59,664 nt of DNA from an uncultured Prevotellaceae bacterium (GTDB taxonomy: Bacteria > Bacteroidota > Bacteroidia > Bacteroidales > Bacteroidaceae), in contig CAMVKN010000020.1 in NCBI GenBank assembly GCA_947168045.1, positions 1 to 59,664 of the forward strand, given 5' to 3'. This document shows, in pieces, positions 50,812 to 59,594 of this stretch (its first letter is position 1; each line of letters begins with the position of its first letter). A program made the position numbers and the translations under genes. The notes below the pieces were generated by a model, which saw only the letters and a list, made by a program, of their open reading frames with translations, ran no database searches and was not told where the DNA came from.

Positions 50812-53800
50812 ATGAACATGATCGAACATCCATTGTCAAAGTTCTGCCACCGCTGGCTGCCCGCAGGCGCCCTGGTGCTGTGCACCACGGCCATGCTTTC
50901 CGCTGTGCCAGTGCAGTTGAAGGCTGCCGATGCGGCCCATGCAGTAGAACAGAGTGAGAAGAAGGTACAGGTAACGGGTTTGGTGACCGATGAGAACAAA
51001 GAGCCGCTCATCGGCGTCACCGTCACCTTAGTAGGAACCGAACAGCGCACCGTCACCGACCTCGACGGCATGTTCCGCATGGACGTCGTGCTGAAGAGCA
51101 CCACCACGCTGGAGTTCAACTACATCGGCTACAAGAACAAGCAGGTGAAGGTGAACGGTGCACGTCTGCTGAACGTGCAGATGGAGGAAGACACCAACGA
51201 GTTCACCGAGGTGGTGGTCACGGGCTACAGCTCGCAGAAGAAAGCCTCCATCATCGGCTCCATCGAGACCATCAAGCCCGCCGAGCTGCAGTTCGGTACC
51301 ACGCGTACATTATCTAATAACCTGGCCGGTAAGCTCTCGGGCGTCATCGGCATACAGCGCAGTGGTGAGCCGGGCTACGACGACTCCAACTTCTGGATTC
51401 GTGGTATCTCCACATTCTCAGGCAGCAACAACCCCCTCATCCTCATCGACGGTGTGGCCCGCGACCTGAACAACGTCGACGTGTCAGAGATTGAGTCGTT
51501 CTCCATCCTGAAGGACGCCTCCGCCTCGGCCATGTATGGTGTGCGCGGTGCTAACGGTGTCATCGTCATCACCACCAAGCGTGGTAAGATTGGTGCGCCG
51601 CAGGTGCGCTTCCATGTGGAGCACAGCATCAACGAGCCGACGAAGATGCCCGAGTTCCTGAACGCCCCCGACTACATGACGCTGCTCAACCAGCTGGCCA
51701 GCCAGGACGGCGTGGCACTGCCCTTCACCCAGCAGCAGATTGACCGTACGCGTTCAGGCTATGACCCCGACCTCTATCCTGACGTCAACTGGATTGACGC
51801 CATCACCAAGGACTACAGCTACACCACCCGTGGCAACCTCGACATCAGCGGCGGTTCCGACTTCCTCCGCTACAGCATCGTGGCCAGCTACTTCAAGGAG
51901 GGTGGCATCCTGGAGCAGGACAAGAGCCTCATCGTTGACAACTCGACGAACAACCAGCAGTTCAACCTGCGCACCAATATCGACATGGACGTGACGAAGA
52001 CCACGATGCTGCGTGTGAACATCGGCGGCTATCTGAACCGGTTCCGCAAGCAGCGCTGCGACACCGACGGTGCCTTCGGCGAGGCTTTCCGCACGCTGCC
52101 TTTCGTCTATCCCGCACGCTATAGCGACGGCTCCATTCCCGTCATCTCCAACCGTGCCAACCCTTGGCGTACCGTCACGCAGCAGGGCTACGACTTCATC
52201 ACCTCCAGCAAGATTCAGACCCTCTTCAGCGTTGAGCAGGACCTGAAGGCCATCACCCCCGGTCTGAAGGCCAAGGCGCTGTTCAGCTTCGACCGCTGGA
52301 ACCGCAGCCGTCGCAGCCGCACCGCCAACCCCGGCACGGTGTTCCCCGCCACGGGGCGCGACGCTGAGGGCAACCTCATCTACGCTCAGTATGAGACGGG
52401 CGACGAGTCAATGGGCTCGGAGCAGGGTACGGAGTACGGCAACACCAACGTCTACTTCGAGGCCGACCTGATGTACAGCCGCCGCTTCGGCAAGACCGAC
52501 ATCGACGCCATGCTGCTCTACAACCAGCAGGCCTACGACGACGGCAGCATCCAGGACTTCCGCAAGCAGGGCATCGCCGGCCGTCTGTCGGCCACCTACG
52601 ACAACCGCTATGTGGCTGAGTTCAACTTCGGCTACAACGGCTCGGAGAACTTTGCCAAGGGCAAGCGCTACGGTTTCTTCCCCAGCTTCGCCATCGGCTG
52701 GCTGCTCAGCGAGGAGCCGTTCATGCAGGACTTCAAGGAGACCTTCAATAAGATTAAGTTCCGTGCCAGCATCGGCCAGGCCGGTGACGACAACATCGGC
52801 GGACGCCGCTTCGCCTACCTCGGCACACTCTACACCGGACAGGAGGGCTACACCTGGGGCACCACCGGACAGCGTTCCTACAGTGGCATCACCGAGGGTG
52901 ACATCGGCGTGGACAACCTCACATGGGAGACCGTGACGAAGAAGAACCTCGGCTTTGAGCTGGGCTTGTGGAACATGCTCGACTTCAACATCGACCTGTT
53001 CCAGGAGAAACGTAAGAACATCTTCATGCAGCGCAGCATCGTTCCCACACAGAGCGGCTTCGTGCAGGCTCCCTGGGCCAACTTCGGTAAGGTGACCAAC
53101 CACGGCATAGAGATGACGCTGAACTTCCACAAGCAGTGGAACAAGAACTGGTTCACCTCGGCCTACGGTAACTTCACCTATGCCAAGAACCGTGTCGACG
53201 AGCGCGACGAGCCAGAGGTGCTCAAAGGTACTCACCGCTCCATGACGGGTCGCTCGATGAACGAGCTGTGGGGCCTCACCGCCGAGCGTCTGTTCATGCC
53301 TGACGACTTCAACGCCGACGGTACGCTCAAGGCCGGCATCCCCTCGCAGGAGGGTGTGGGTGCCGTGTCGCTCCAGCCTGGCGACATCAAGTATGTTGAC
53401 GTCAACAAAGATGGCGTCATCACCGAGGAGGACGAGGGCTACATCGGCGGCACCGAAGACCCCCGCATCGTCTATGGCTTCGGTGGCGTGGTCAGCTACA
53501 AGAACATCGACGTGAACTTCTTCTTCCAGGGCGCGGCCGACCTCTACCGCGTCATCGGACAGCAGCCTTACTTCCTGCCTGGCGGCGGCACCACCACCGA
53601 GGGCAACGCCTACGCCGAGAACATCGACGACCGCTGGACCGTGGACAACCAGGACCCCTACGCCTTCTGGCCCCGCCTGACCTACGGACCCAATGTGAAC
53701 AACTACCGTCGCAGCACCTGGTGGAAGAAGGACATGAGCTTCCTGCGCTGCAAGACCATCGAGGTGGGTTACACCTTCCCCAAGTCATGGTTTGAGAGCG

Positions 53801-53952
53801 TCTACGTCAAGAGCTGCCGTGTCTTCGTCAGTGGCAACAACCTCTTCTGCCTCACAGGCTTCAAGATGTGGGACCCCGAGCTGGGCACCAACGACGGACT
53901 GAAGTACCCCATGAACCGCTCGATTATGTTCGGACTCGACGTGAACTTCTAA
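50812..53952 (+). CDS. SusC-like TonB-dependent outer-membrane transporter
   Basis: A 1046-residue transporter that imports oligosaccharides using TonB energy. After a signal peptide (to about residue 41) comes a carboxypeptidase-like domain (VTGLVTDENKEPLIGVTVTL and the following FNYIGYKNK), the TonB box region (TEVVVTGYSSQKK), a plug (SGVIGIQRSGEPGYDDSNFW then IRGISTF; LILIDGVARDLNNVD) and a 22-strand barrel ending in MFGLDVNF. It pairs with the SusD-like lipoprotein 83 bases downstream. The gap contains a GC-rich palindrome whose inverted copy lies in the susD signal sequence. Confidence 0.95.
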   Translation: MNMIEHPLSKFCHRWLPAGALVLCTTAMLSAVPVQLKAADAAHAVEQSEKKVQVTGLVTDENKEPLIGVTVTLVGTEQRTVTDLDGMFRMDVVLKSTTTLEFNYIGYKNKQVKVNGARLLNVQMEEDTNEFTEVVVTGYSSQKKASIIGSIETIKPAELQFGTTRTLSNNLAGKLSGVIGIQRSGEPGYDDSNFWIRGISTFSGSNNPLILIDGVARDLNNVDVSEIESFSILKDASASAMYGVRGANGVIVITTKRGKIGAPQVRFHVEHSINEPTKMPEFLNAPDYMTLLNQLASQDGVALPFTQQQIDRTRSGYDPDLYPDVNWIDAITKDYSYTTRGNLDISGGSDFLRYSIVASYFKEGGILEQDKSLIVDNSTNNQQFNLRTNIDMDVTKTTMLRVNIGGYLNRFRKQRCDTDGAFGEAFRTLPFVYPARYSDGSIPVISNRANPWRTVTQQGYDFITSSKIQTLFSVEQDLKAITPGLKAKALFSFDRWNRSRRSRTANPGTVFPATGRDAEGNLIYAQYETGDESMGSEQGTEYGNTNVYFEADLMYSRRFGKTDIDAMLLYNQQAYDDGSIQDFRKQGIAGRLSATYDNRYVAEFNFGYNGSENFAKGKRYGFFPSFAIGWLLSEEPFMQDFKETFNKIKFRASIGQAGDDNIGGRRFAYLGTLYTGQEGYTWGTTGQRSYSGITEGDIGVDNLTWETVTKKNLGFELGLWNMLDFNIDLFQEKRKNIFMQRSIVPTQSGFVQAPWANFGKVTNHGIEMTLNFHKQWNKNWFTSAYGNFTYAKNRVDERDEPEVLKGTHRSMTGRSMNELWGLTAERLFMPDDFNADGTLKAGIPSQEGVGAVSLQPGDIKYVDVNKDGVITEEDEGYIGGTEDPRIVYGFGGVVSYKNIDVNFFFQGAADLYRVIGQQPYFLPGGGTTTEGNAYAENIDDRWTVDNQDPYAFWPRLTYGPNVNNYRRSTWWKKDMSFLRCKTIEVGYTFPKSWFESVYVKSCRVFVSGNNLFCLTGFKMWDPELGTNDGLKYPMNRSIMFGLDVNF

Positions 53953-53954
53953 AG

Positions 53955-53985
53955 TCCACCCCCAGCCCCTCCCCAAGGGAGGGGA
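53955..53985. repeat. GC-rich palindrome, left copy at the susC/susD junction
   Basis: CCACCCCCAGCCCCTCCCC followed by AAGGGAGGGG lies just after the susC stop. A reverse-complement copy sits at 54103-54135 inside susD, so the susD ribosome-binding site lies in the loop. Confidence 0.75.
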
Positions 53986-54035
53986 GACCGATGGACTTGT
54001 AACAAGAAATTATATAACGAATAAAGAATACAATT

Positions 54036-56009
54036 ATGAAACCGACATATAGAATAAAGAAGAAAGTTACGTCGTCGCTGGTATGGCTCAGTGCTATCTT
54101 AGCCCCCCTCCCTTGGGGAGGGGTGGGGGTGGGTTTGACCTCTTGCTCTGACTATCTGGACAAGGAGCCCGACACCGAGCTGACCACCGAAATGGTGTTT
54201 GAGAACCGTGACAAGGTGTACTCATGGCTGAGCTATGTCTACAACATCATACACAACCCCGACAAGTGGGCACTCACGGCCGACGGCTATGAGGTGTTTG
54301 CCGACGACATCACCGCCTCCGAGCGCTGGCAGCAGTGGGACTGGGGTGGCGTCATTCCCAAGATTCACGGACAGTGGACCATCAACTCCACCTGGGGTGG
54401 CAACCTCTGGCACATGATGCCGCGCTACATACGCCACGGCTATATCTTTAATAATATGGTGAAGGCCATGCCCGACCATGACCTGCCGCAGACCGAGATT
54501 GACAACATGAAGAACGAGGTGAAGTTCCTCTGTGCCTACGGCTGGTGGCAGATGGCTGAGAACTACGGCGGCATCCCTTTCAAGCCTGACTACATCGCAC
54601 CCACCGACTTCGAGATTAACGACCTGATGGTGGGACAGTCGAAGTTTGACGACGTCGTGGACTACTGCGACAAGCAGATGTACGACGCCGCCATGGCCCT
54701 GCCTGCCGTCTACACCGACCCCTCGAAGTATGGCCGCATCAACCGCGTCATGGCACTCACCGTCCGCTCGCGCATGCTCCTCTTCGCCGCCAGCCCCCTG
54801 GTGAACGGCAACCCCTGGTACACCAGCTATGTCAACGACAAGGGTGAGGAAATCTTCAACTCCACCTACGACCCCAACAAGTGGGTGAAGGCCGCCGAGG
54901 CTTGCAAGCTCGTCATCGACGAGGCTGAGAACGCTGGCTATGCCCTCTACACCGAGCAGGGACCCAACGGCGAAATCGACCCCTTCATGTCCACCTACAA
55001 CGTGCACATCAAGAAGTGGAGCGAGGGCAACCACGAGATTACCTTCCCCGTGACCAAGGGTAACAGCTATCGCGACACCTACCTGCGCGTCACCTCCGTC
55101 CGTGAGTTTGGCGGCGGCAACGGCCTGGGCGTCTACCAGGGACTTGTCGATGCCTTCTTCACCAAGAACGGTCTGCCCATCAGCGACCCCAACTCAGGCT
55201 ACACCGAGGAGGGCTTCTCGACGACCATCGACGACCGCAGCAACCAGACTACATGGGAGTACGGCACTGGCAACCCCGGCGAGGTGACCGCCCGTGGCAC
55301 CTATAACATGTACTGCAACCGAGAGCCCCGTTTCTATAACGCTGTTTCCTTCCATGGCTCATGGCTTGCCGTGGGCAACCGCAAGTACAACTTCTTCATG
55401 AACGGTCGCGACAACGTGCAGACCTCGTCGCCCCACGATGCTCCGCAGAACGGCTACCTCGCACGCAAGTCGCTGTGCGTCACCGACAACTACCTCACCG
55501 GTGCCATCACTGACCGCCAGGGCTTCACCTATCGTCTGGCCTTCACCTATCTCGACTATGCCGAGGCCATCAACGAGGCCTACAACACCGCCGAGGCCCG
55601 CCAGGAGGCACTGAAGTATGTCAACCGCATCCGCGAGCGTGCCGGCGTGCGCAAGTACACCTTTGACCCCGTGGATGTCATCGACGAGGAATACATACAG
55701 GTGCAGAACACGCAGGAGGACGTGCGCCGCGTGGTGCGCATGGAGCGCCGTGTGGAGCTGTGCTGCGAGAACAACCGCTGGTACGACATCCGCCGCTGGA
55801 AGATTGCTGAGGAGCTGCCTGAGATGACGGGCGACTGCTACGGCATGAACTTCCAGGGCCGCAACCAGGCCGAGTTCTTCAAGCGCACCGTCTTCGACAC
55901 ACGCGTCTGGCGCCGCCAGTACTACTGGATGCCCATCTACATCGATGAGTACGAGAAGAACCCCAACCTGCGCGAGGCTCCCTTCTGGGTCATCGAAACC
56001 GAGGAATAA
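54036..56009 (+). CDS. SusD-like glycan-binding outer-membrane lipoprotein
   Basis: A 657-residue surface lipoprotein that caps the SusC channel and binds glycan. Lipobox LTSC gives C37, followed by SDYLDKEPDTEL, a typical SusD start with acidic export residues. TPR-like helices follow, with YLRVTSVREFGG and the C-terminal RMERRVELCCENNRWYDIRR and YPI-type ending. Residues 23-33 (APLPWGGVGVG) in the signal peptide are coded by a GC-rich repeat. The signal peptide is therefore unusual but the lipobox is intact. It pairs with the SusC upstream and the SusE-like gene downstream. Confidence 0.95.
   Translation: MKPTYRIKKKVTSSLVWLSAILAPLPWGGVGVGLTSCSDYLDKEPDTELTTEMVFENRDKVYSWLSYVYNIIHNPDKWALTADGYEVFADDITASERWQQWDWGGVIPKIHGQWTINSTWGGNLWHMMPRYIRHGYIFNNMVKAMPDHDLPQTEIDNMKNEVKFLCAYGWWQMAENYGGIPFKPDYIAPTDFEINDLMVGQSKFDDVVDYCDKQMYDAAMALPAVYTDPSKYGRINRVMALTVRSRMLLFAASPLVNGNPWYTSYVNDKGEEIFNSTYDPNKWVKAAEACKLVIDEAENAGYALYTEQGPNGEIDPFMSTYNVHIKKWSEGNHEITFPVTKGNSYRDTYLRVTSVREFGGGNGLGVYQGLVDAFFTKNGLPISDPNSGYTEEGFSTTIDDRSNQTTWEYGTGNPGEVTARGTYNMYCNREPRFYNAVSFHGSWLAVGNRKYNFFMNGRDNVQTSSPHDAPQNGYLARKSLCVTDNYLTGAITDRQGFTYRLAFTYLDYAEAINEAYNTAEARQEALKYVNRIRERAGVRKYTFDPVDVIDEEYIQVQNTQEDVRRVVRMERRVELCCENNRWYDIRRWKIAEELPEMTGDCYGMNFQGRNQAEFFKRTVFDTRVWRRQYYWMPIYIDEYEKNPNLREAPFWVIETEE
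54103..54135. repeat. GC-rich repeat in the susD signal-peptide codons
   Basis: The block is the reverse complement of 53955-53985 over about 28 bases and codes for APLPWGGVGVG. Confidence 0.75.
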
Positions 56010-56063
56010 CCCTATTGTTAAGTACGCTGCGTTGCCAACGCAGCCCCTAAAAACCCTATCGAC

Positions 56064-57197
56064 ATGAAAAAGATCGTTTATTCCATCATAGCGCTCAGTC
56101 TGACAGCGCTCACGTCCTGCAACGAGGACCCTTCTTACTATGAGCTGCCTGATCAGCCTGACCAGATGCACATCAAGGCATCGGCCACCGATGTGGTGTT
56201 CAACAAAGGCATGGCCAACGAACCCGCCATCACCTTCACATGGGACGCCGCCACCAGCCCCGTCAGCGCTGCTGACGAGGTGACCTACGGCATCCGGTTC
56301 TACGAGACATCGCAGAAGAGCGAGCACATGAGTGACCTCATCGACCTGGGCGCCACCACCCAGCGCGCCTTCACCCACGACGAGCTGAACAGCATCGTCT
56401 CGCGCTGGGTGCTGCCTGGCGAGAAGGCCGAGGTGACGGCACAGCTGCTGGCATACGTCCACAACGAGCAGACCTATGTCAAGCCCATACAGTCCACGGT
56501 GCAGTTCACCGCCGTGCCCTACGAGAAGTACCCCACCTATCTCTACATCCACCTCACCGACGAGGCCACGGGCATGGAGCGCATGGAGCGCATGGACCAG
56601 CGCCAGTTAGGCACCGGCATCTACGAGGCTAACATCAACCTCACCACCGGCACCTTCTACATCAGCACCACCACCGAGCAGTATCCGCTCTACGGACAGG
56701 CTGAGGGCGAGAAGATGGAGTATGTCACCGATGGCAACTTCACACCGTTCACCAACACGGCCATCGGTCCGCGCACCATCATCGTCGACACTAACCAGCC
56801 CTACAACGACTGCCGTGTGCTCGACATCGTCCAGCTGCCCACGCCCGGTCTCATCTGGATTTGCGGCAACGGATGCTCCGTGGGTTGGAACACCAACACC
56901 ACCAACGGTCGCATGGAGATGACCGGAACGGCGCGCGAGCCCTACTACTACTCATGGACAGGCGACTTCACCGCCGGCGGCGAGCTGAAGATTGGCCTTG
57001 GCGGCGGATGGGGCGACCAGTTCTTCTATGCTCCCGAGGCAAATGCTGACCCGCTGACTGACCACCGCCTCAACATGTACCGTCTGCAGGACGACGGTGG
57101 CGACCTGAAGTGGGTGCCTTCCGTCAGCGGCCGCTACACCTTCACCCTCTGTCTGCTGGCCACCGACCTGCACACCACCTTCGAACCTGCACAATAA
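56064..57197 (+). CDS. SusE-like outer-membrane lipoprotein
   Basis: A 377-residue lipoprotein with lipobox LTSC (C19) followed by NEDPS. The N-terminal SusE domain (about 40-130) has the fibronectin-like pattern NEPAITFTWDAATSPVSAADE, then VTYGIRFYET. The C-terminal half shows two beta-domains of the SusE/SusF glycan-binding type (TYLYIHLTDEATGM; YYYSWTGDFTAGGELKIGLG). It follows susD by 54 bases, and a small hairpin (GCTGCGTT with AACGCAGC, about 56029-56047) lies between. Its role is surface capture of polysaccharide. Confidence 0.85.
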   Translation: MKKIVYSIIALSLTALTSCNEDPSYYELPDQPDQMHIKASATDVVFNKGMANEPAITFTWDAATSPVSAADEVTYGIRFYETSQKSEHMSDLIDLGATTQRAFTHDELNSIVSRWVLPGEKAEVTAQLLAYVHNEQTYVKPIQSTVQFTAVPYEKYPTYLYIHLTDEATGMERMERMDQRQLGTGIYEANINLTTGTFYISTTTEQYPLYGQAEGEKMEYVTDGNFTPFTNTAIGPRTIIVDTNQPYNDCRVLDIVQLPTPGLIWICGNGCSVGWNTNTTNGRMEMTGTAREPYYYSWTGDFTAGGELKIGLGGGWGDQFFYAPEANADPLTDHRLNMYRLQDDGGDLKWVPSVSGRYTFTLCLLATDLHTTFEPAQ

Positions 57198-57198
57198 T

Positions 57199-57313
57199 AG
57201 TGGTGAGAGGTGAGTGGTGAGAGGTGAGAGGATAGTTTTGCCGCTTCATTTTTCATCATGTTAAACAGGGCGTGCAGGCTATCCTCTCACCTCTCACCTC
57301 TCACCACTCACCT
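57199..57313. mobile_element. Heptamer-armed palindromic element between susE and the GH43 gene
   Basis: Left GTGAGAG-type arm (57199-57235) and right CTCTCAC-type arm (57279-57313) enclose a 43-base core starting ATAGTTTTGCCGC (57232-57244), which is the complement of GCGGCAAAACTAT in the helicase and M16 elements. Confidence 0.8.
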
Positions 57314-57319
57314 CTAAAA

Positions 57320-57377
57320 ACCACCTCACACCTCTCACCTCACACCTCACACCTCACACCTCACACCTCACACCTCA
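57320..57377. repeat. Heptamer array (CTCACAC) before the last GH43 gene
   Basis: About eight units of period 7 (CTCACAC, CTCTCAC) run right up to the ATG at 57378, leaving no purine-rich ribosome-binding site. Confidence 0.8.
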
Positions 57378-58652
57378 ATGAAAACAGTACTGAAATCCTT
57401 CTTTGCCATCATCCTGGCTGCTTGCACCTCTCACGGTGCAAGCGCCGGTGATGCTGTGCCCACCTACCAGAACCCCGTCATCAAGTGGAGTCTGCCTGAC
57501 CCCACCGTCATCAAGGCGGCCGATGGCAATTTCTACCTCTATGCCACCGAGGACACCCACAACGTGCCCATCTACCGCTCGAAGGACCTTGTCACATGGC
57601 GCTATGCCGGCACTGCCTTCACGGATGCCACGCGCCCCATGGACTTCGTGCCCAACGGTGCCATCTGGGCTCCCGACATCAACTACATCAATGGCAAGTA
57701 CGTGCTCTACTACAGCAAGTCGGAGTGGGGCAAGACGTGGGAATGTGGCATCGGCGTGGCCGTCAGTGACCGTCCCAACGGTGGCTTCCACGATGCCCAC
57801 AAGCTGTTCATCTCCAGCGAGGTGGGCATCGAGAACTGCATTGACCCCTTCTTCATCGAGGATGATGGTCGCAACTACCTGTTCTGGGGCTCCTTCCACG
57901 ACATCTACGGCGTGGAGCTCACCGCTGACGGCCTGGCCATCAAGGAGGGCTGCCAACCGCAGAAGATTGCCGGCGGACTTATTGAGGCCACGATGATTAC
58001 CAAGCACAACGGCTATTACTACCTCATCGGCTCGGCTGGCACTTGCTGTGAGGGTGCCAAGAGCACCTACCGCTTAGTGGTGACCCGCTCGCGCAGTCTC
58101 TTCGGACCCTACGTCGACCGCAGCGGCCGCTCGGCCATCGGCGACAACTTCTCGCCGCTGCTCAACGCCAGTCCGCAGGTCTACGGTCCCGGCCACTGCT
58201 CAGAGTTCGTCGAGGACGATGCCGGACAGACATGGGTACTCTACCATGGCTTCCAGGCCGACAATGTCGATGCCGGGCGCGTCACCTATCTCGACCGCAT
58301 CATCTGGGGCAGCGACGGATGGCCTAACATCCGTGGCATGCGTCCCTCCACCGAGGCTGAGGTCCCCCTCTTCGGCGATGCCGCTACTGGCATTGACAAT
58401 GTGGAGGCTCAGGCCGCCAGCCATGGTGGCTATGAGGTGATGTCCGCAGGCTCCCCTCGCATGTTCCGCATTGAGGGACCTGAGGGTGAGACCTTTGCCT
58501 GGAGCCTCGTCAGTGCCGGCGGCGCCGTCGTGAAGCACGGCAAGGCTCGTCAGACCGCCATCGTCGACACCTCGCGGGTCAGCCACGGCATGTATGTCAT
58601 CCATGTCAATGGTCCGTCGGGCGTCAGTGACCGCAAGCTTATGATGCTTTGA
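57378..58652 (+). CDS. GH43 family arabinanase/arabinofuranosidase-type enzyme
   Basis: A 424-residue exported enzyme. The GH43 triad is D41 in WSLPDPTVIKA, D156 in NCIDPFFIEDDG and E203 in LIEATMITKHNGYYY; GAIWAPDINYINGKYVLYYS lies between. The propeller covers about 27-325; the last 80 residues form a beta domain ending in a sorting-like GMYVIHV tail. The signal peptide ends near CTSHGASA. The product closest to it in layout is an arabinan-active enzyme, fitting the other GH43 enzymes of the window. It starts directly after a heptamer array and ends before a strong terminator. Confidence 0.85.
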   Translation: MKTVLKSFFAIILAACTSHGASAGDAVPTYQNPVIKWSLPDPTVIKAADGNFYLYATEDTHNVPIYRSKDLVTWRYAGTAFTDATRPMDFVPNGAIWAPDINYINGKYVLYYSKSEWGKTWECGIGVAVSDRPNGGFHDAHKLFISSEVGIENCIDPFFIEDDGRNYLFWGSFHDIYGVELTADGLAIKEGCQPQKIAGGLIEATMITKHNGYYYLIGSAGTCCEGAKSTYRLVVTRSRSLFGPYVDRSGRSAIGDNFSPLLNASPQVYGPGHCSEFVEDDAGQTWVLYHGFQADNVDAGRVTYLDRIIWGSDGWPNIRGMRPSTEAEVPLFGDAATGIDNVEAQAASHGGYEVMSAGSPRMFRIEGPEGETFAWSLVSAGGAVVKHGKARQTAIVDTSRVSHGMYVIHVNGPSGVSDRKLMML

Positions 58653-58658
58653 CTGTGT

Positions 58659-58703
58659 AATCTGTGAGAGTAAAGCATAGCTCTGCTCTCACAGATTTTT
58701 TTT
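58659..58703 (+). terminator. Intrinsic terminator of the polysaccharide locus
   Basis: AATCTGTGAGAG (58659-58670) pairs perfectly with CTCTCACAGATT (58686-58697), followed by eight T's including the stem end. It ends the susCDE-GH43 transcript 6 bases after the stop. Confidence 0.85.
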
Positions 58704-58789
58704 CTCTCCCAGCTATCACAGATGGCATAGATTTCTCCGATGGCTACACCCTGCAGGCGTACCAGAAACTGCTCATTGAAGCGCACCGG

Positions 58790-59527
58790 TTATAGGAAGC
58801 AACGGGCCAGCAGGCCTATTACCGCCATGTGGGCGGGATAGTAATAGTAGAAGAACTTGCCGAGCCACTTCAGCCGTCCTCGCTGGCCGTTGTACATCGC
58901 CAGCAGCGGTACTGCCAGCCAGCAGGCCAGGTGGACCATGCCGTAGGTGGGACTGTGGAATATGAAGAAGGCGACGGCGTAGAGTGAGATGATGGCCATC
59001 ATCCAGAGCATCTGCTTGTGGAAGCAGCCCCGGTTCCGGCCTATCATGAGTATGGCCAGCGGGGCGGCACAACTCCAGTCGGAGGTGCAGGTGAGCAGGC
59101 AGGCCACCAGCGTGACACCGGCCTTCTGCCATCGGGCAAGTCGCTCCATGTCCCATACTTTCAGCAGTATCAGCCCCCAGAGCAGCGGCCAGGCGATGCT
59201 CGTGGCATTGAAGAGCAGGTTGCCGAGCGGGTTGAAGCCCGACATATTGAAATAGCAGAAGGCGAAGTGGCTCACCACAGCCAGCATGAGCAGACGGCGT
59301 AGGTAGCGGCGGAAGTCGTGCGTGTGGTGATAGCCCTCGGCCACGAAGAATATCATCATCGGGGCCGTCAGCCGTCCGATGCAGTGCAGGAATATCTGCG
59401 TCGGCGTCTCTGCCTGCTCGTAGGTCTCGATGCCCACCCATGCCAGATGGTCGATTGTCATGGCGATGATGGCGATGACCTTCAGTGCGTTGCCGCTCAG
59501 TCCTTTTTCCGTCATTACTCTAATCAT
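58790..59527 (-). CDS. TraX family membrane protein
   Basis: A 245-residue protein with about seven hydrophobic helices. The TraX signature is at the N-terminus: LSGNALKVIAIIAMTIDHLA and RLTAPMMIFFVAEGYHHTHD, followed by RRYLRRLLMLAVVSHFAFCY. TraX acetylates pilin in conjugation systems, but chromosomal members in Bacteroidota and Firmicutes are widespread, stand alone and probably acylate other surface molecules. No conjugation genes are nearby. The ATG at 59527 is used; an inner ATG at 59515 is also possible. Confidence 0.85.
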   Translation of the reverse strand: MIRVMTEKGLSGNALKVIAIIAMTIDHLAWVGIETYEQAETPTQIFLHCIGRLTAPMMIFFVAEGYHHTHDFRRYLRRLLMLAVVSHFAFCYFNMSGFNPLGNLLFNATSIAWPLLWGLILLKVWDMERLARWQKAGVTLVACLLTCTSDWSCAAPLAILMIGRNRGCFHKQMLWMMAIISLYAVAFFIFHSPTYGMVHLACWLAVPLLAMYNGQRGRLKWLGKFFYYYYPAHMAVIGLLARCFL

Positions 59528-59545
59528 AATGTTTACGATTATTAT

Positions 59546-59579
59546 CTTTAAAAAGGAAACGGGGATGTACCCCGTCTCC
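59546..59579 (-). terminator. Minus-strand terminator upstream of traX
   Basis: GGAAACGGGG (59555-59564) pairs with CCCCGTCTCC (59570-59579) with one mismatch. On the minus strand the stem is followed by five T's. It would end a minus-strand gene to the right, matching the frame that stops at 59595. Confidence 0.6.
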
Positions 59580-59594
59580 TCGTTGTAATGGATA

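Noticed and set aside
58704..58789. Small gene or gene end between the terminator and traX
   Set aside because: Short frames exist on both strands but none has a start, a family pattern or support beyond chance.
58790..59527. Evidence of a conjugative element from the TraX gene
   Set aside because: Chromosomal stand-alone traX genes are common and no other transfer gene is present.
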